Shown here in pieces: positions 43,994 through 53,600 of a stretch of DNA of 64,000 nt (position 1 is its first letter; the number at the start of each line of letters is the position of its first letter). The stretch is from Flavobacterium sp. ACN6. Its GTDB lineage: Bacteria > Bacteroidota > Bacteroidia > Flavobacteriales > Flavobacteriaceae. The notes under the pieces were generated by a model that worked only from the letters and a program-made list of their open reading frames with translations, had not been told where the DNA came from and made no database searches. A program made the position numbers and the translations under genes. Location: positions 1 to 64,000 of the forward strand of contig NZ_MRCQ01000005.1 in NCBI RefSeq assembly GCF_002304005.1, written 5' to 3'.

Positions 43994-45055
43994 ATGAAAA
44001 AAACATATATAAATGGAGTAGGCTGTATTTCGACTCAAAAAACATTTGATACTGTTTTTTTGGAAGAAGCCGTTGTAAATCACGATGAAAATGTACTGGC
44101 TATTATTCCGCCGGCGTACAAAGAGTATATTTCGCCTGCTGCAAGCCGACGCATGGCAAAAGGTGTAAAAAATGGAATCGTAGCTTCGGCTTTGGCGATG
44201 AAAGATGCGAATGTCGAAAAAGTCGATGCAATCATTACTGGGACTGGTTTAGGATGCATTGAAGATTCTGAAAAATTCCTAAAAAGTATTTTAGATAATA
44301 AAGAAAAATTTTTAACACCAACTTCTTTTATTCAGTCAACACACAATACGGTTGGTGCGCAGATTGCTCTTTTACAGCAATGTAAAGGCTATAATTTTAC
44401 GTATGTAAATGGTGCGGTTTCTTTTGAATCGGCGCTTATTGATGCTAAAATGCAGATTGAAGAAGAGGAAGCCCAATCTATTTTAGTGGGCGGTGTTGAC
44501 GAAAACGGAGATTACACTACCGCTCTTTTTAAACTTTCTGGCCGAATTAAAGAAGATAATAAAGCGCCTTACGAGGTTTTGACTTCGAATACAAGCGGTG
44601 CAGTTTACGGCGAAGGTGCTAATTTTTTTGTTTTAGAAAATGAAAGAAAAGACAATACGTATGCTGAACTTCTGGATATTTTGATTGTAAATACACTAAA
44701 AGAAAACGAAATTGAAGCTGAAATTACTTCCTTTTTGAAATCTAATAATTTAGAAATTTCTGATGTTGATGCTCTGATTTTAGGTTTTGACGGAAATGCA
44801 AGTTTCGAAACTTATTATAAAAATCTGGCCGCAAATGCTTTTGCTCAAACTCCAGTTTTATACTATAAACATTTGAGCGGCGAATATGATACAGCCTCTG
44901 CTTTTGCTTTTTGGATGGCTGCTAAAATTTTAAAAACTCAGGAAATTCCAGAGATTGTAAAAGTAAATTCGGTTACAAAACCATCTTATAAAACCATTTT
45001 ATTGTACAATCAATTAAACGGAAAAAATCATAGTTTTACGTTACTGTCAAAATGA
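43994..45055 (+). CDS. Ketosynthase-like chain-length-factor candidate
   Basis: The ATG at 43994 (MKKTYINGVGCIST) lies one base after the previous stop; the longer frame is internal to the KS gene. The 353-residue product keeps the thiolase-like fold (GTGLGCIEDSEKF, FIQSTHNTVGAQIA), but at the nucleophile site it reads VNGAVSFESA without Cys. It is therefore probably an inactive KS partner that sets chain length. It overlaps the deacetylase gene by 4 bases (ATGA). Confidence 0.85.
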   Translation: MKKTYINGVGCISTQKTFDTVFLEEAVVNHDENVLAIIPPAYKEYISPAASRRMAKGVKNGIVASALAMKDANVEKVDAIITGTGLGCIEDSEKFLKSILDNKEKFLTPTSFIQSTHNTVGAQIALLQQCKGYNFTYVNGAVSFESALIDAKMQIEEEEAQSILVGGVDENGDYTTALFKLSGRIKEDNKAPYEVLTSNTSGAVYGEGANFFVLENERKDNTYAELLDILIVNTLKENEIEAEITSFLKSNNLEISDVDALILGFDGNASFETYYKNLAANAFAQTPVLYYKHLSGEYDTASAFAFWMAAKILKTQEIPEIVKVNSVTKPSYKTILLYNQLNGKNHSFTLLSK

Positions 45056-45834
45056 TAACGCATAAAAACATCTCGATATTTTTTATCTTTTTATTGCTTT
45101 TACTGCTTCTTTTGAATCTCTATACCGCAATAAATACTTGGTGTTTTTTTGCTGTAATTTTTATTTGGATTGGCATAAATGCTTTTGGTTCTTCGAGAAT
45201 TTCTTCTAATTATCATGTAAAAGCTTTTTGTAATAATCCACTAGAAAAAGATAAAAAAATTGCACTTACTTTTGATGACGGTCCGAGCCCTTATACTTTG
45301 GAAGTTTTAGAACTTCTTAAAAAATACAATGCAAAAGCCACTTTTTTCTGCATTGGAACAAATATTGAAAAGCATCCAGAAATCGTAAAACAAATTATTG
45401 CCGAAGGTCATTTGGTTGGAAATCATTCCTATTCCCATTCGAAATTTTTTGACTTTTATACTGCAAAAAAAATAACTGAGGAAATTCAAAAGACAGATGC
45501 ACTTCTGGAAAAATTCACTTCAAAAAAAATAACCTTTTTTCGTCCGCCTTACGGAGTTACAACGCCGTCGATTCGGAGAGCTTTAAAAGTTACTGGACAT
45601 AAAACAATTGGCTGGAATATCCGTTCGCTTGACGGCGGCACAAAAAATCAGGAATTAATTTTCAACCGAATTATAAAACGTGTTTCTCCCGGCGGAATCG
45701 TACTTTTGCACGATACGGCTTCGCACTCTGTTTTGGTATTGGAACAATTTTTGCAATTTTTACAGCAAAACAATTTCGAAGTGATTTCAATTGAAGAGCT
45801 TTTGAATCTTAAAGCTTATGAAATTGAACGCTGA
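45052..45834 (+). CDS. Polysaccharide deacetylase-family protein (NodB domain)
   Basis: This 260-residue protein has one or two N-terminal TM segments (about 8-45) and a NodB domain from about 70: LTFDDGPSP with Asp75/Asp76, GNHSYSHS with metal His125 and His129, FRPPYG and LLHDTA. Such enzymes deacetylate N-acetyl sugars in the envelope. Its coupled place in the pigment operon is a common feature of flexirubin clusters; the substrate there is not known. Confidence 0.88.
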   Translation: MITHKNISIFFIFLLLLLLLLNLYTAINTWCFFAVIFIWIGINAFGSSRISSNYHVKAFCNNPLEKDKKIALTFDDGPSPYTLEVLELLKKYNAKATFFCIGTNIEKHPEIVKQIIAEGHLVGNHSYSHSKFFDFYTAKKITEEIQKTDALLEKFTSKKITFFRPPYGVTTPSIRRALKVTGHKTIGWNIRSLDGGTKNQELIFNRIIKRVSPGGIVLLHDTASHSVLVLEQFLQFLQQNNFEVISIEELLNLKAYEIER

Positions 45835-45858
45835 TAAAACAAGAACTCAATCGTTTAG

Positions 45859-45890
45859 ACCTAACAGGTTTTAAAAACCTGTTAGGTCTT
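45859..45890 (+). terminator. Hairpin after the deacetylase gene
   Basis: GACCTAACAGGTTTT pairs with AAAACCTGTTAGGTC. A short pyrimidine stretch follows rather than a T run, so it may be a processing hairpin or a weak terminator. Confidence 0.55.
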
Positions 45891-45912
45891 GCTAAACAAC
45901 TTTTAACAATCT

Positions 45913-46539
45913 ATGAAAACTAAAATAGCAATACTAATTCTTTTTATATCAGGCAGTTTGTTTGCACAAGAGCAAAAAATGACAACTGCAGAAATAGCTC
46001 AATTTAAAGAAGATGTAAATGTAGTTTCTAAAAAAATAAAAACGCTGACAACTGATTTTATTCAATATAAACATTTGGATTTTTTATCTAAAGACATTGA
46101 AACTTCGGGAAAAATGGTTTTTAAAGAACCTGCACTTTTGCAATGGCAATACAAAAAACCGTACAATTACAGCATTACTTTTAAAAACGGAAAAATCCTG
46201 ATTAACGACGAAGGAAAGAAAAGCGCTGTGGATATTGGAAATAGCAAAATTTTTGCCCGAATCAATAAATTAATTATCGGAAGCGTGAGCGGGAATATGT
46301 TTGACGACAAAGAATTTGCGATTTCCTATTTTAAATTAAAAGGTCAGAATTTGGCAAAATTTGTTCCGAAAGATGCAACGTTGAAAAAATACATCAAACA
46401 AATTGAACTTACTTTTGATAAAGAAGAAGCAACCGTTGTTCAGGTAAAACTGTTGGAATCATCTGAAGATTATACCCGAATTGTACTTAAAAATAAAGTG
46501 ATCAATGCAAAAATCGACGATTCAGTTTTTACTAATTAA
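45913..46539 (+). CDS. LolA-like periplasmic carrier
   Basis: MKTKIAILILFISGSLFAQ is a signal peptide. The 208-residue product has the LolA pattern (TDFIQYKHLDFLSKDIETSGKMVFKEPALLQWQY in parts: FIQYKHLDFL, GKMVFKEP, LLQWQY). LolA-type carriers ferry hydrophobic molecules across the periplasm. In aryl polyene clusters a dedicated LolA probably carries the polyene lipid to the outer membrane. It overlaps the next gene by 35 bases. Confidence 0.85.
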   Translation: MKTKIAILILFISGSLFAQEQKMTTAEIAQFKEDVNVVSKKIKTLTTDFIQYKHLDFLSKDIETSGKMVFKEPALLQWQYKKPYNYSITFKNGKILINDEGKKSAVDIGNSKIFARINKLIIGSVSGNMFDDKEFAISYFKLKGQNLAKFVPKDATLKKYIKQIELTFDKEEATVVQVKLLESSEDYTRIVLKNKVINAKIDDSVFTN

Positions 46540-47140
46540 TTGCCTTTTGGCTTTGGTTCTAGTTTCTTGTGGCTCAGTCACCAAAAACTATACGCCAAAA
46601 AAATTAGATAAGACGTCTTATGAGGTACCCTATTTTTCAGATTCAAAAACTGATTATGTTTATAAAACTAATATCTCTGTTTACGGAAATGAATTATCGG
46701 GAATTTTCATCGCCAAAAAAATAAATGACACTACACATCGAATTGTTTTTACAACGGAATTCGGCAACAAATTAATGGATTTTGAAATTTCTGAAACCGA
46801 TTTTAAAGTCAATTCGATTGTATCAGAATTAGACCGAAAAATTTTAATCAATACTTTAAAAGAAGATTTTCGACTGCTCTTAAAAAAGCAATATTTGATT
46901 CAGGAACAATTTGAAAACGAATCAGCATCAATTTATAAATCGGCAGATGGGAAAAGGGATAATTATATTTTTATTTCCAAAAAGAATCAAAAATTAGAAA
47001 AGATCGTTCATTCCTCCAAAACAAAAGAAAAATTTACGCTGTTTTTCAATTCAGAAAACAATATTTTTGCTGAGAAGATTCAGATCATTCACCAAAATAT
47101 TAAGCTGAAAATTGAGCTGAATTATTTTAAATCAGAATAG
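46505..47140 (+). CDS. Lipoprotein, LolB-like in position
   Basis: The 211-residue product has the lipoprotein signal LLALVLVSCGSV (acceptor Cys about 22). It has a beta-rich body (YKTNISVYGNELSGIFIAKK, in part) like envelope lipoproteins of the LolB or DUF4292 kind. Its start lies inside the LolA-like gene. A carrier plus an outer-membrane lipoprotein would form a delivery pair. The family is not certain. Confidence 0.72.
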   Translation: MQKSTIQFLLINCLLALVLVSCGSVTKNYTPKKLDKTSYEVPYFSDSKTDYVYKTNISVYGNELSGIFIAKKINDTTHRIVFTTEFGNKLMDFEISETDFKVNSIVSELDRKILINTLKEDFRLLLKKQYLIQEQFENESASIYKSADGKRDNYIFISKKNQKLEKIVHSSKTKEKFTLFFNSENNIFAEKIQIIHQNIKLKIELNYFKSE

Positions 47141-47177
47141 AAAATTAAACTAATCATAAAACTAAACTAATCCAAAG

Positions 47178-47777
47178 ATGAAAAAAATAGCCTTAATTGC
47201 CTTCGTTTTATTTATCGGAATATCAACGCAAGCACAAGTAAAAGTTAGTCCAGGACTTCGTGGCGGTTTAAATGTATCAACTCTAACTAATATAGATTAT
47301 AACAATTCTAAAACAGATTTCTATGTTGGTGGATTAGTAAATATTAAATTCAACAAGTTTTTTTCGTTACAGCCAGAGATAACGTACTCAAGACAAGGTG
47401 ATGAAGGAAGAGAAGATATTGGAAACGGCAATAACTATCGTTATGTAAATTATGAATTAAATTATATAACGCTTGGAGCGGTTGCTAAATTTAACTTTAA
47501 TGGCGGTGGTTTTCACATTTTAGCAGGACCGTCTTTAGATATAAAAATTGATGATAATTATATCAATACAAATCCTGAAGATTATGATCTTGCCATTGTT
47601 GGCGGTGTTGGATACACGCTACCAAACGGTTTGACTCTTGAAGCGAGAATCAAACAAGGATTGGTTGATATTTATGGTTACAACGGATTTTATAATGATA
47701 ATGATTATTATTACGATGATGTAATTTTAAATCAGGTTTTCCAGATTGGGATTAGTTATACGTTCAAAACAAAATAA
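47178..47777 (+). CDS. Outer-membrane beta-barrel protein (first of two)
   Basis: A signal peptide (MKKIALIAFVLFIGISTQAQ) precedes a 199-residue barrel of the porin-like OMP_b-brl type: GLRGGLNVST, FFSLQPEITYSRQG, LNYITLGAVAKF, FHILAGPSLD and a C-terminal strand FQIGISYTFK. It is a paralogue of the next gene, 6 bases downstream. Confidence 0.86.
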   Translation: MKKIALIAFVLFIGISTQAQVKVSPGLRGGLNVSTLTNIDYNNSKTDFYVGGLVNIKFNKFFSLQPEITYSRQGDEGREDIGNGNNYRYVNYELNYITLGAVAKFNFNGGGFHILAGPSLDIKIDDNYINTNPEDYDLAIVGGVGYTLPNGLTLEARIKQGLVDIYGYNGFYNDNDYYYDDVILNQVFQIGISYTFKTK

Positions 47778-47783
47778 AAAAGC

Positions 47784-48392
47784 ATGAAAAGAATTGTCTT
47801 TTTTACTGCTGTTTTTTTTGCGGTATTACATACACAAGCCCAAGTATCTGTTAAACCAGGTTTAAGAGCTGGATTTAGTTTTTCGACAATTTCTGAAATG
47901 CACGCCAATTATAAAACAGATTTTTATGCTGGTGGTTTTGCAGCAATTAATATAACGAAGCATTATGCGCTGCAGCCGGAAATTAATTACACCAGACAAG
48001 GTTCTAATGATGTTGCCAGAAAATATTTTGACGAAAATACGCAGACTAATAAAACCGAATATCTGGATCTTGAAATAAATTATTTATCACTTTCTGTAAT
48101 AAATAAATTTACTTTTAGACCAGGAATTCAATTACAAGCCGGCCCAACTTTAGACTTATTGTTAAATGATAATCTTGCGGTTAGAAAAGCGCAGAATGAT
48201 CTTGGTTTGGTTTTGGGTGTTGCTTATGCACTGCCGTCTGGTTTGACATTTGAAGCACGATTTAAAAAAGGGCTCCTTGACGTTTTGAGCAGTGATTATT
48301 ATCAAAATGACTCCAATAATTATTATTTATTTGGAGATTATAATACGAATATTAATCTTCAATTAGGAATTTCCTATTCATTTGGAAAATAA
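47784..48392 (+). CDS. Outer-membrane beta-barrel protein (second of two)
   Basis: This 202-residue protein has signal peptide MKRIVFFTAVFFAVLHTQAQ and the same barrel motifs as its neighbour (PGLRAGFSFST, YALQPEINYTRQG, INYLSLSVINKF, IQLQAGPTLD, LQLGISYSF). It arose by tandem duplication. With LolA-like and lipoprotein genes before it, a structural role for pigment in the outer membrane is plausible. Confidence 0.86.
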   Translation: MKRIVFFTAVFFAVLHTQAQVSVKPGLRAGFSFSTISEMHANYKTDFYAGGFAAINITKHYALQPEINYTRQGSNDVARKYFDENTQTNKTEYLDLEINYLSLSVINKFTFRPGIQLQAGPTLDLLLNDNLAVRKAQNDLGLVLGVAYALPSGLTFEARFKKGLLDVLSSDYYQNDSNNYYLFGDYNTNINLQLGISYSFGK

Positions 48393-48397
48393 AAAAT

Positions 48398-48769
48398 ATG
48401 ATTTTAAAAGATTTTTACAAAATACAATCAGAAGAGAAAATCTCTGATTCAAAATATAGTATTACAATTTTAATCAATGAAAAACATGAGGTTTTTAAAG
48501 GGCATTTCCCTGGAAATCCTATTATGCCTGGTGTTTGCATGATTCAGATTATCAAGGAACTTACAGAATCTATTACAAAAAGTTCTTTGATGATTCAATC
48601 TTTGGCAAATGTAAAATTCATGGCGCTGATTAATCCTGAGGTAACTCCAGAATTACGTTTAGAGCTTGATATTACAACTACCGAAGACAATTTGGTAAAA
48701 GTGAAAAACACGACTTACTTTAACGACACGACTGCTCTAAAGCTGAGCAATGTGTATAAAAAAATATAA
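48398..48769 (+). CDS. Hotdog-fold dehydratase, ApeI type
   Basis: This 123-residue protein carries the GHFPGNPIMPGV loop with the catalytic His36 of FabZ/FabA enzymes. The residue 14 places on, a Glu in FabZ, is Gln50 (CMIQII). ApeI-type proteins are the active subunit in aryl polyene dehydration and pair with an ApeP-type protein, here probably one of the two encoded at 34551 and 34984. Confidence 0.85.
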   Translation: MILKDFYKIQSEEKISDSKYSITILINEKHEVFKGHFPGNPIMPGVCMIQIIKELTESITKSSLMIQSLANVKFMALINPEVTPELRLELDITTTEDNLVKVKNTTYFNDTTALKLSNVYKKI

Positions 48770-48771
48770 TT

Positions 48772-49257
48772 ATGAAACTATTATTGACATTACTTTTATG
48801 GGTAAATTTTGCGGGCACGCCAGACTTGGCTTCGATCCGCAAAATGTATACAGATGTTGCAAAATCTGAAAATAATGCTAAAGATTTTGTAGAAAAACTT
48901 TCGGGCGTTTCAAACAACGATGATAAAATTTTGGTGGCTTACAAAGCGGCTTCAATTCTATTAGATTCTAAATTTGAAAGTATATTGGGAAATAAAATTT
49001 CTCGTTTTAAAGAAGGTGCGAAACTGCTTGAATCTGTTATTGCAGCTGAACCGAACAATATAGAAATCAGATTGATTCGTCTTAGTATTCAGGAAAATGT
49101 TCCTGGAATAACAGGTTATAAGAAAAACATTAAAGAGGATAAAAAATACATCACGGCACATTATGCAGAGCAAAATGCAGCTTTGAAAGAGTATGTAAAA
49201 GACTTTGTTTTGCAATCTAAAAGTTTCTCTGCCAAAGAGAAACAATTCGTGAAGTAA
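48772..49257 (+). CDS. Secreted helical protein of unknown function
   Basis: This 161-residue product has a short hydrophobic N-terminus (MKLLLTLLLWVNFAGT) and then a helical body resembling one or two tetratricopeptide-like hairpins (KFESILGNKISRFKEGAKLLE; IEIRLIRLSIQENVP). It is linked to the dehydratase gene by 2 bases. It is probably periplasmic; the role is unknown. Confidence 0.72.
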   Translation: MKLLLTLLLWVNFAGTPDLASIRKMYTDVAKSENNAKDFVEKLSGVSNNDDKILVAYKAASILLDSKFESILGNKISRFKEGAKLLESVIAAEPNNIEIRLIRLSIQENVPGITGYKKNIKEDKKYITAHYAEQNAALKEYVKDFVLQSKSFSAKEKQFVK

Positions 49258-49261
49258 GCAG

Positions 49262-50434
49262 ATGAAACTACAGCAGGAATTGCTTAATTCGACTAACTTT
49301 TGTGTTATTGTACCCACATACAATAACCAAAAAACATTGAAAAAAGTACTGGATTCTATTTTAGATTTCACCTCAAATGTTATCATTGTTAATGATGGCT
49401 CAACCGATTCGACCAGCGAAATTTTAAAGCAATATTTGGAGCTGACACAAATCCATCACCCTAAAAATTTAGGAAAAGGCCGTGCGCTTCGAAATGGATT
49501 TAGAAAAGCACTCGAATTGAATTTTGAATATGCCATTACGATAGATTCTGACGGACAACATTTTGCTGCAGATATTCCGATTTTTATTGAAGCAATTCAA
49601 AATGAACCCAATTCTCTTTTTATCGGAAGCCGCAATATGACACAGGAAAATGTTCCGAAGAAAAGCAGTTTTGGTAACAAATTTTCTAATTTCTGGTTTA
49701 AGTTTGAAACTGGAATTAAACTGGACGACACACAGTCAGGTTTTAGATTATATCCGCTTCGATTATTACCAAAGCGATTTTATACCAATAAGTTTGAATT
49801 TGAAATCGAAGTGATAGTACGCGCAGCTTGGAAAGGTATTGTTGTAAAAAACATTCCAATTCAGGTTTTGTACGATCCTGCTGAAAGGGTTTCTCATTTT
49901 CGTCCGTTTCAAGATTTTACCCGAATCAGTATTCTAAATACGGTTTTGGTGACCAACGTTTTGTTGTATATCAAACCAAGAGATTTCTTTAGAAGAGCAA
50001 AAAAAAAAGGATTTAAAAAGTTCTTTCTCGAAGATATTTTAGAAAGTTCCGATTCTGATTTTAAAAAATCGGCTGCCATTGCTTTGGGAATTTTTATTGG
50101 ACTTTCTCCTTTTTGGGGATTTCAAACTATACTGCTATTTACTTTTGCGGCCATTTTTCGGCTGAATAAAGTGATTGCTTATTTGACTTCTAATGTGAGT
50201 TTTCCGCCTTTTATCCCCCTTATTATTTATGGTTCTTTGAAAATTGGCAGTTTTTTCGTTACAAGTGATGCGCCGCTTATTTTAGATACATCGATGACGT
50301 TTGAGGATATTCAAAAAAATGCTGCACAATATATCGTGGGAAGTCTTATTTTAGCAACCGTTTCAGCGCTATCAGTTGGTTTTATAAGTTATTTACTTTT
50401 AACGGCTTTTAGTAAAAAGAAAACGAATATTTAA
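49262..50434 (+). CDS. Family 2 glycosyltransferase fused to DUF2062
   Basis: The 390-residue protein starts with a GT2 domain (about 10-235): CVIVPTYNNQKTL, IIVNDGSTDST, AITIDSDGQHF (the metal-binding DSD) and DDTQSGFRLYP. After a basic linker, the C-terminal 120 residues match DUF2062 (AIALGIFIGLSPFWGFQTILL, YLTSNVSFPPFIPLIIYGS in part) with TM segments. The GT2 part resembles dolichol-phosphate mannose synthases. It may add a sugar or act on a lipid carrier during pigment transfer. Confidence 0.88.
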   Translation: MKLQQELLNSTNFCVIVPTYNNQKTLKKVLDSILDFTSNVIIVNDGSTDSTSEILKQYLELTQIHHPKNLGKGRALRNGFRKALELNFEYAITIDSDGQHFAADIPIFIEAIQNEPNSLFIGSRNMTQENVPKKSSFGNKFSNFWFKFETGIKLDDTQSGFRLYPLRLLPKRFYTNKFEFEIEVIVRAAWKGIVVKNIPIQVLYDPAERVSHFRPFQDFTRISILNTVLVTNVLLYIKPRDFFRRAKKKGFKKFFLEDILESSDSDFKKSAAIALGIFIGLSPFWGFQTILLFTFAAIFRLNKVIAYLTSNVSFPPFIPLIIYGSLKIGSFFVTSDAPLILDTSMTFEDIQKNAAQYIVGSLILATVSALSVGFISYLLLTAFSKKKTNI

Positions 50435-50474
50435 ATTAAGTTTGCCAAATATTGCCCAAGATTAAAACGATCTT

Positions 50475-50607
50475 CTTGCCACAAATTTCACGAATTAGCA
50501 CGAATTAATTTATTTAAATTTCTGAAATTCGCAGCATTGCAAATCAGTGTAAATCACATTAATCTCTAGCAAAAAGAATTAGCGGAAATTCGTGAAATTC
50601 GTGGCAA
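50475..50607. repeat. GCCACAAATTTCACGAATT inverted repeat
   Basis: The left arm near 50475 (TTGCCACAAATTTCACGAAT) pairs with the right arm ending near 50607 (ATTCGTGAAATTCGTGGCAA). It belongs to the family seen at 17580, 18474 and 22145, here within the pigment cluster between GT2 and the MMPL fusion gene. Confidence 0.8.
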
Positions 50608-50626
50608 AAAACTTTAAACCATAATC

Positions 50627-53600
50627 ATGCATCAATACTTCTACGCCATTCATTTATTTGTAAATCGAAGAAAATCTCTTTCGGTTTTTTTGGCTGTTCT
50701 GATGCTTTTGGTTTTTGGTTTTTTTGCTTCCAGATTAAAGTTTGAAGAAGATATTACCAAACTTATTCCAACAAACGATAAAACCGATGTTACCGCAAAA
50801 GTTTTAAAACAATTAAACTTTGCTGATAAAACTACCGTAATTTTCAAACTCGAAAAAAACGGATCTGCTGATGATTTAAAGGAAATGGCTTCTCAATTTT
50901 CAGACAGCGTTTCTAAATCCTGCAAACCTTTTATAACTGGAATTCAAGGAAAAATAGACGAAGAAAACATTCAGGAAACTATCGATTTTGTTTACAACAA
51001 TCTGCCGCTTTTTCTGGATGATAAAGATTATCAAAACATTCAACAGAAACTGCAAAAAGACAGCATTGCAGCGACCGTTCAGGGAAATTACAAATCAATT
51101 ATTTCTCCTTCAGGATTTGTTACAAAAGATTTTATCCTTCGGGATCCGTTTGGGATTTCTTTTATCGCTTTAAAAAAATTACAGCAGTTAAATATTGGCG
51201 ACGATTTTACGCTTGACAATGGTTTTGTTATGACGAAAGACAAAAAGAAATTACTTCTTTTTATCACTTCAAATATTCCTTCGAGCGAAACAGACCAGAA
51301 TACTATTTTTGCCGAAAAGCTCAGATCGATTCAAGAAAATTTGAATCAGAAATATAAAGGAAAAACTTCTATCAATTATTTTGGTTCTGCTTTAATTGCG
51401 GTTGCAAATGCCAATCAAATTAAGAGCGACATTATTTTAACGACATCAATTGCGATGTTTACTTTAATGCTCATTCTGATTTTATTCTATCGTAAAATTT
51501 TAATTCCGCTGATAATCTTCCTTCCAACTGTATTTGGAGGTTTGTTTGCGGTTGCCTTTTTATATTTTGTAAGAGAACAGATTTCTGCAATTTCTTTAGG
51601 AATTGGTTCTATTTTATTGGGAATTACGATCGACTACTCCATTCATATCCTCACGCATTACAAACACAACAGCGATGTAAAAACGTTGTACAAAGACATT
51701 ACAATGCCGGTAATTATGAGCAGTTCTACAACTGCGGTTGCTTTTTTATGTCTGCTTTTTGTAAAATCTGATGCGTTGAATGATCTCGGAATTTTCGCCG
51801 CAGTAATTGTTATGGCAACTGGAGTTTTCTCGCTTTTAATTGTCCCGCATTTATACAAACCAAAAGAAAATCCGGCAGAACACAAAAAAAATGTGATCGA
51901 TAAAATGGCGCATTTTTCTTTTCACAATAATAAAATCCTAATCGGATTGTGTGTCATTATTACCATAATCTGCTGTTTTACTTATAACGATGTTGGTTTT
52001 AATAACGATTTATCTCAGCTCAATTTTATTCCGAAAGACATTAAAAATGCCGAGAAAGAATTGGAAGAAAGTACCAGTTTAACTTCCAAAACGATTTATG
52101 TGGCTTCATACGGAAAAAGTATGGAAGAAGCTTTGCAGCACAATACGCAGCTTTTTGGAGATTTAACTGCAGACAAACAACACGATAAAATTTTAAACTT
52201 TAGTTCAATTGGCGGTATTGTACTTTCTCAAAAAGCACAGCTTCAGAAAATTGAGAAATGGAATTCATTTTGGACTTCGCAGAAAAAACAATTCGTACAA
52301 TCAGAATTAATCAATGAAGGTTCGAAACTTGGCTTTAAACCCACAACATACAATCTGTTTTTTGATCATTTGAATTTTAATTTCAAACCGATTACAGCAG
52401 ATGATTATTTAAAAATAAAAGCTTTACAATTACAAGAATTTATAACGGAGAAAAACGGTTTTTATACGATTTCAAGTTTGGTAAAAGTTGCGCCAGAACA
52501 GCGTGATGCATTTGTAAAATCGGCTTCTGTAAAAGAAAATGTAATTGCAATCGATCGCCAGCAAATGAACGAAACGTTTTTCAGTACTTTAAAAACCGAT
52601 TTTAATTCGCTTGTAAATTATTCTTTTGTTGCCGTAATCTTGATTCTATTTTTCTTTTTCCGAAGAATCGAATTGGTCATTATCAGCTGTATTCCAATTG
52701 CTTTAACTGGAATTGTAACGGCAGGAATTATGGGAATTTTTGGCATTCAAATGAATATTTTCAGCATAATTGTCTGCACTTTGATTTTTGGTCACGGAGT
52801 TGATTTCAGTATTTTTATGACCAGCGCATTACAAAAAGAATATTCTACTGGAGTCAATGAAATTGCGGTTTACAGAACATCTATTATACTGGCAGTTATT
52901 ACTACTATTTTAGGAATTGGCGCCATGATATTTGCCAAACATCCCGCATTGACTTCTATTTCAGCGGTTTCTTTAATTGGGGTTTTTGCCGCCTTGATTA
53001 TTACGTTTATATTTTATCCTATTCTGTTTAAATTATTTCTGTCGAATCGTCCTAAAAAAGGAAATCCTCCTTTTCAATTGCGAACATTTACTCACGGTGT
53101 AATTTCGTTTGCTTATTATGGTCTTGGCGGTATTGTAATGTCGATTTTAAGTTTTACAATCATGCCGATTTTACCAATTAACAAAAAAGCAAAAATGAAA
53201 GGCTTTCGATATGTGATTTCAAAATTCATGAAATCAGTATTGTATTCGAATCCGTTTATACGTAAAAATGTCATTAATAATTTTAATGAAACCTTCGAAA
53301 AACCAGCTGTAATTATTGCCAATCATTCTTCGTTTATAGACATTCTGACCATCGGAATGCTGAGTCCGAAAATTATTTTTCTGGTAAGCGACTGGGTTTA
53401 TAATTCTCCGATTTTTGGCGGTGTAGTTAGAAAAGCTGGATTTTATCCTGTTTCTGAAGGTTTAGAAGGCGGCGTGGAACATTTGCGTAAAAAAATAGAA
53501 GAAGGCTATTCTTTAATGATTTTCCCAGAAGGAACTCGTTCAGAGAATAATGCAATCAAGCGATTCCATAAAGGCGCTTTTTTCCTTGCCGATGAATTCA

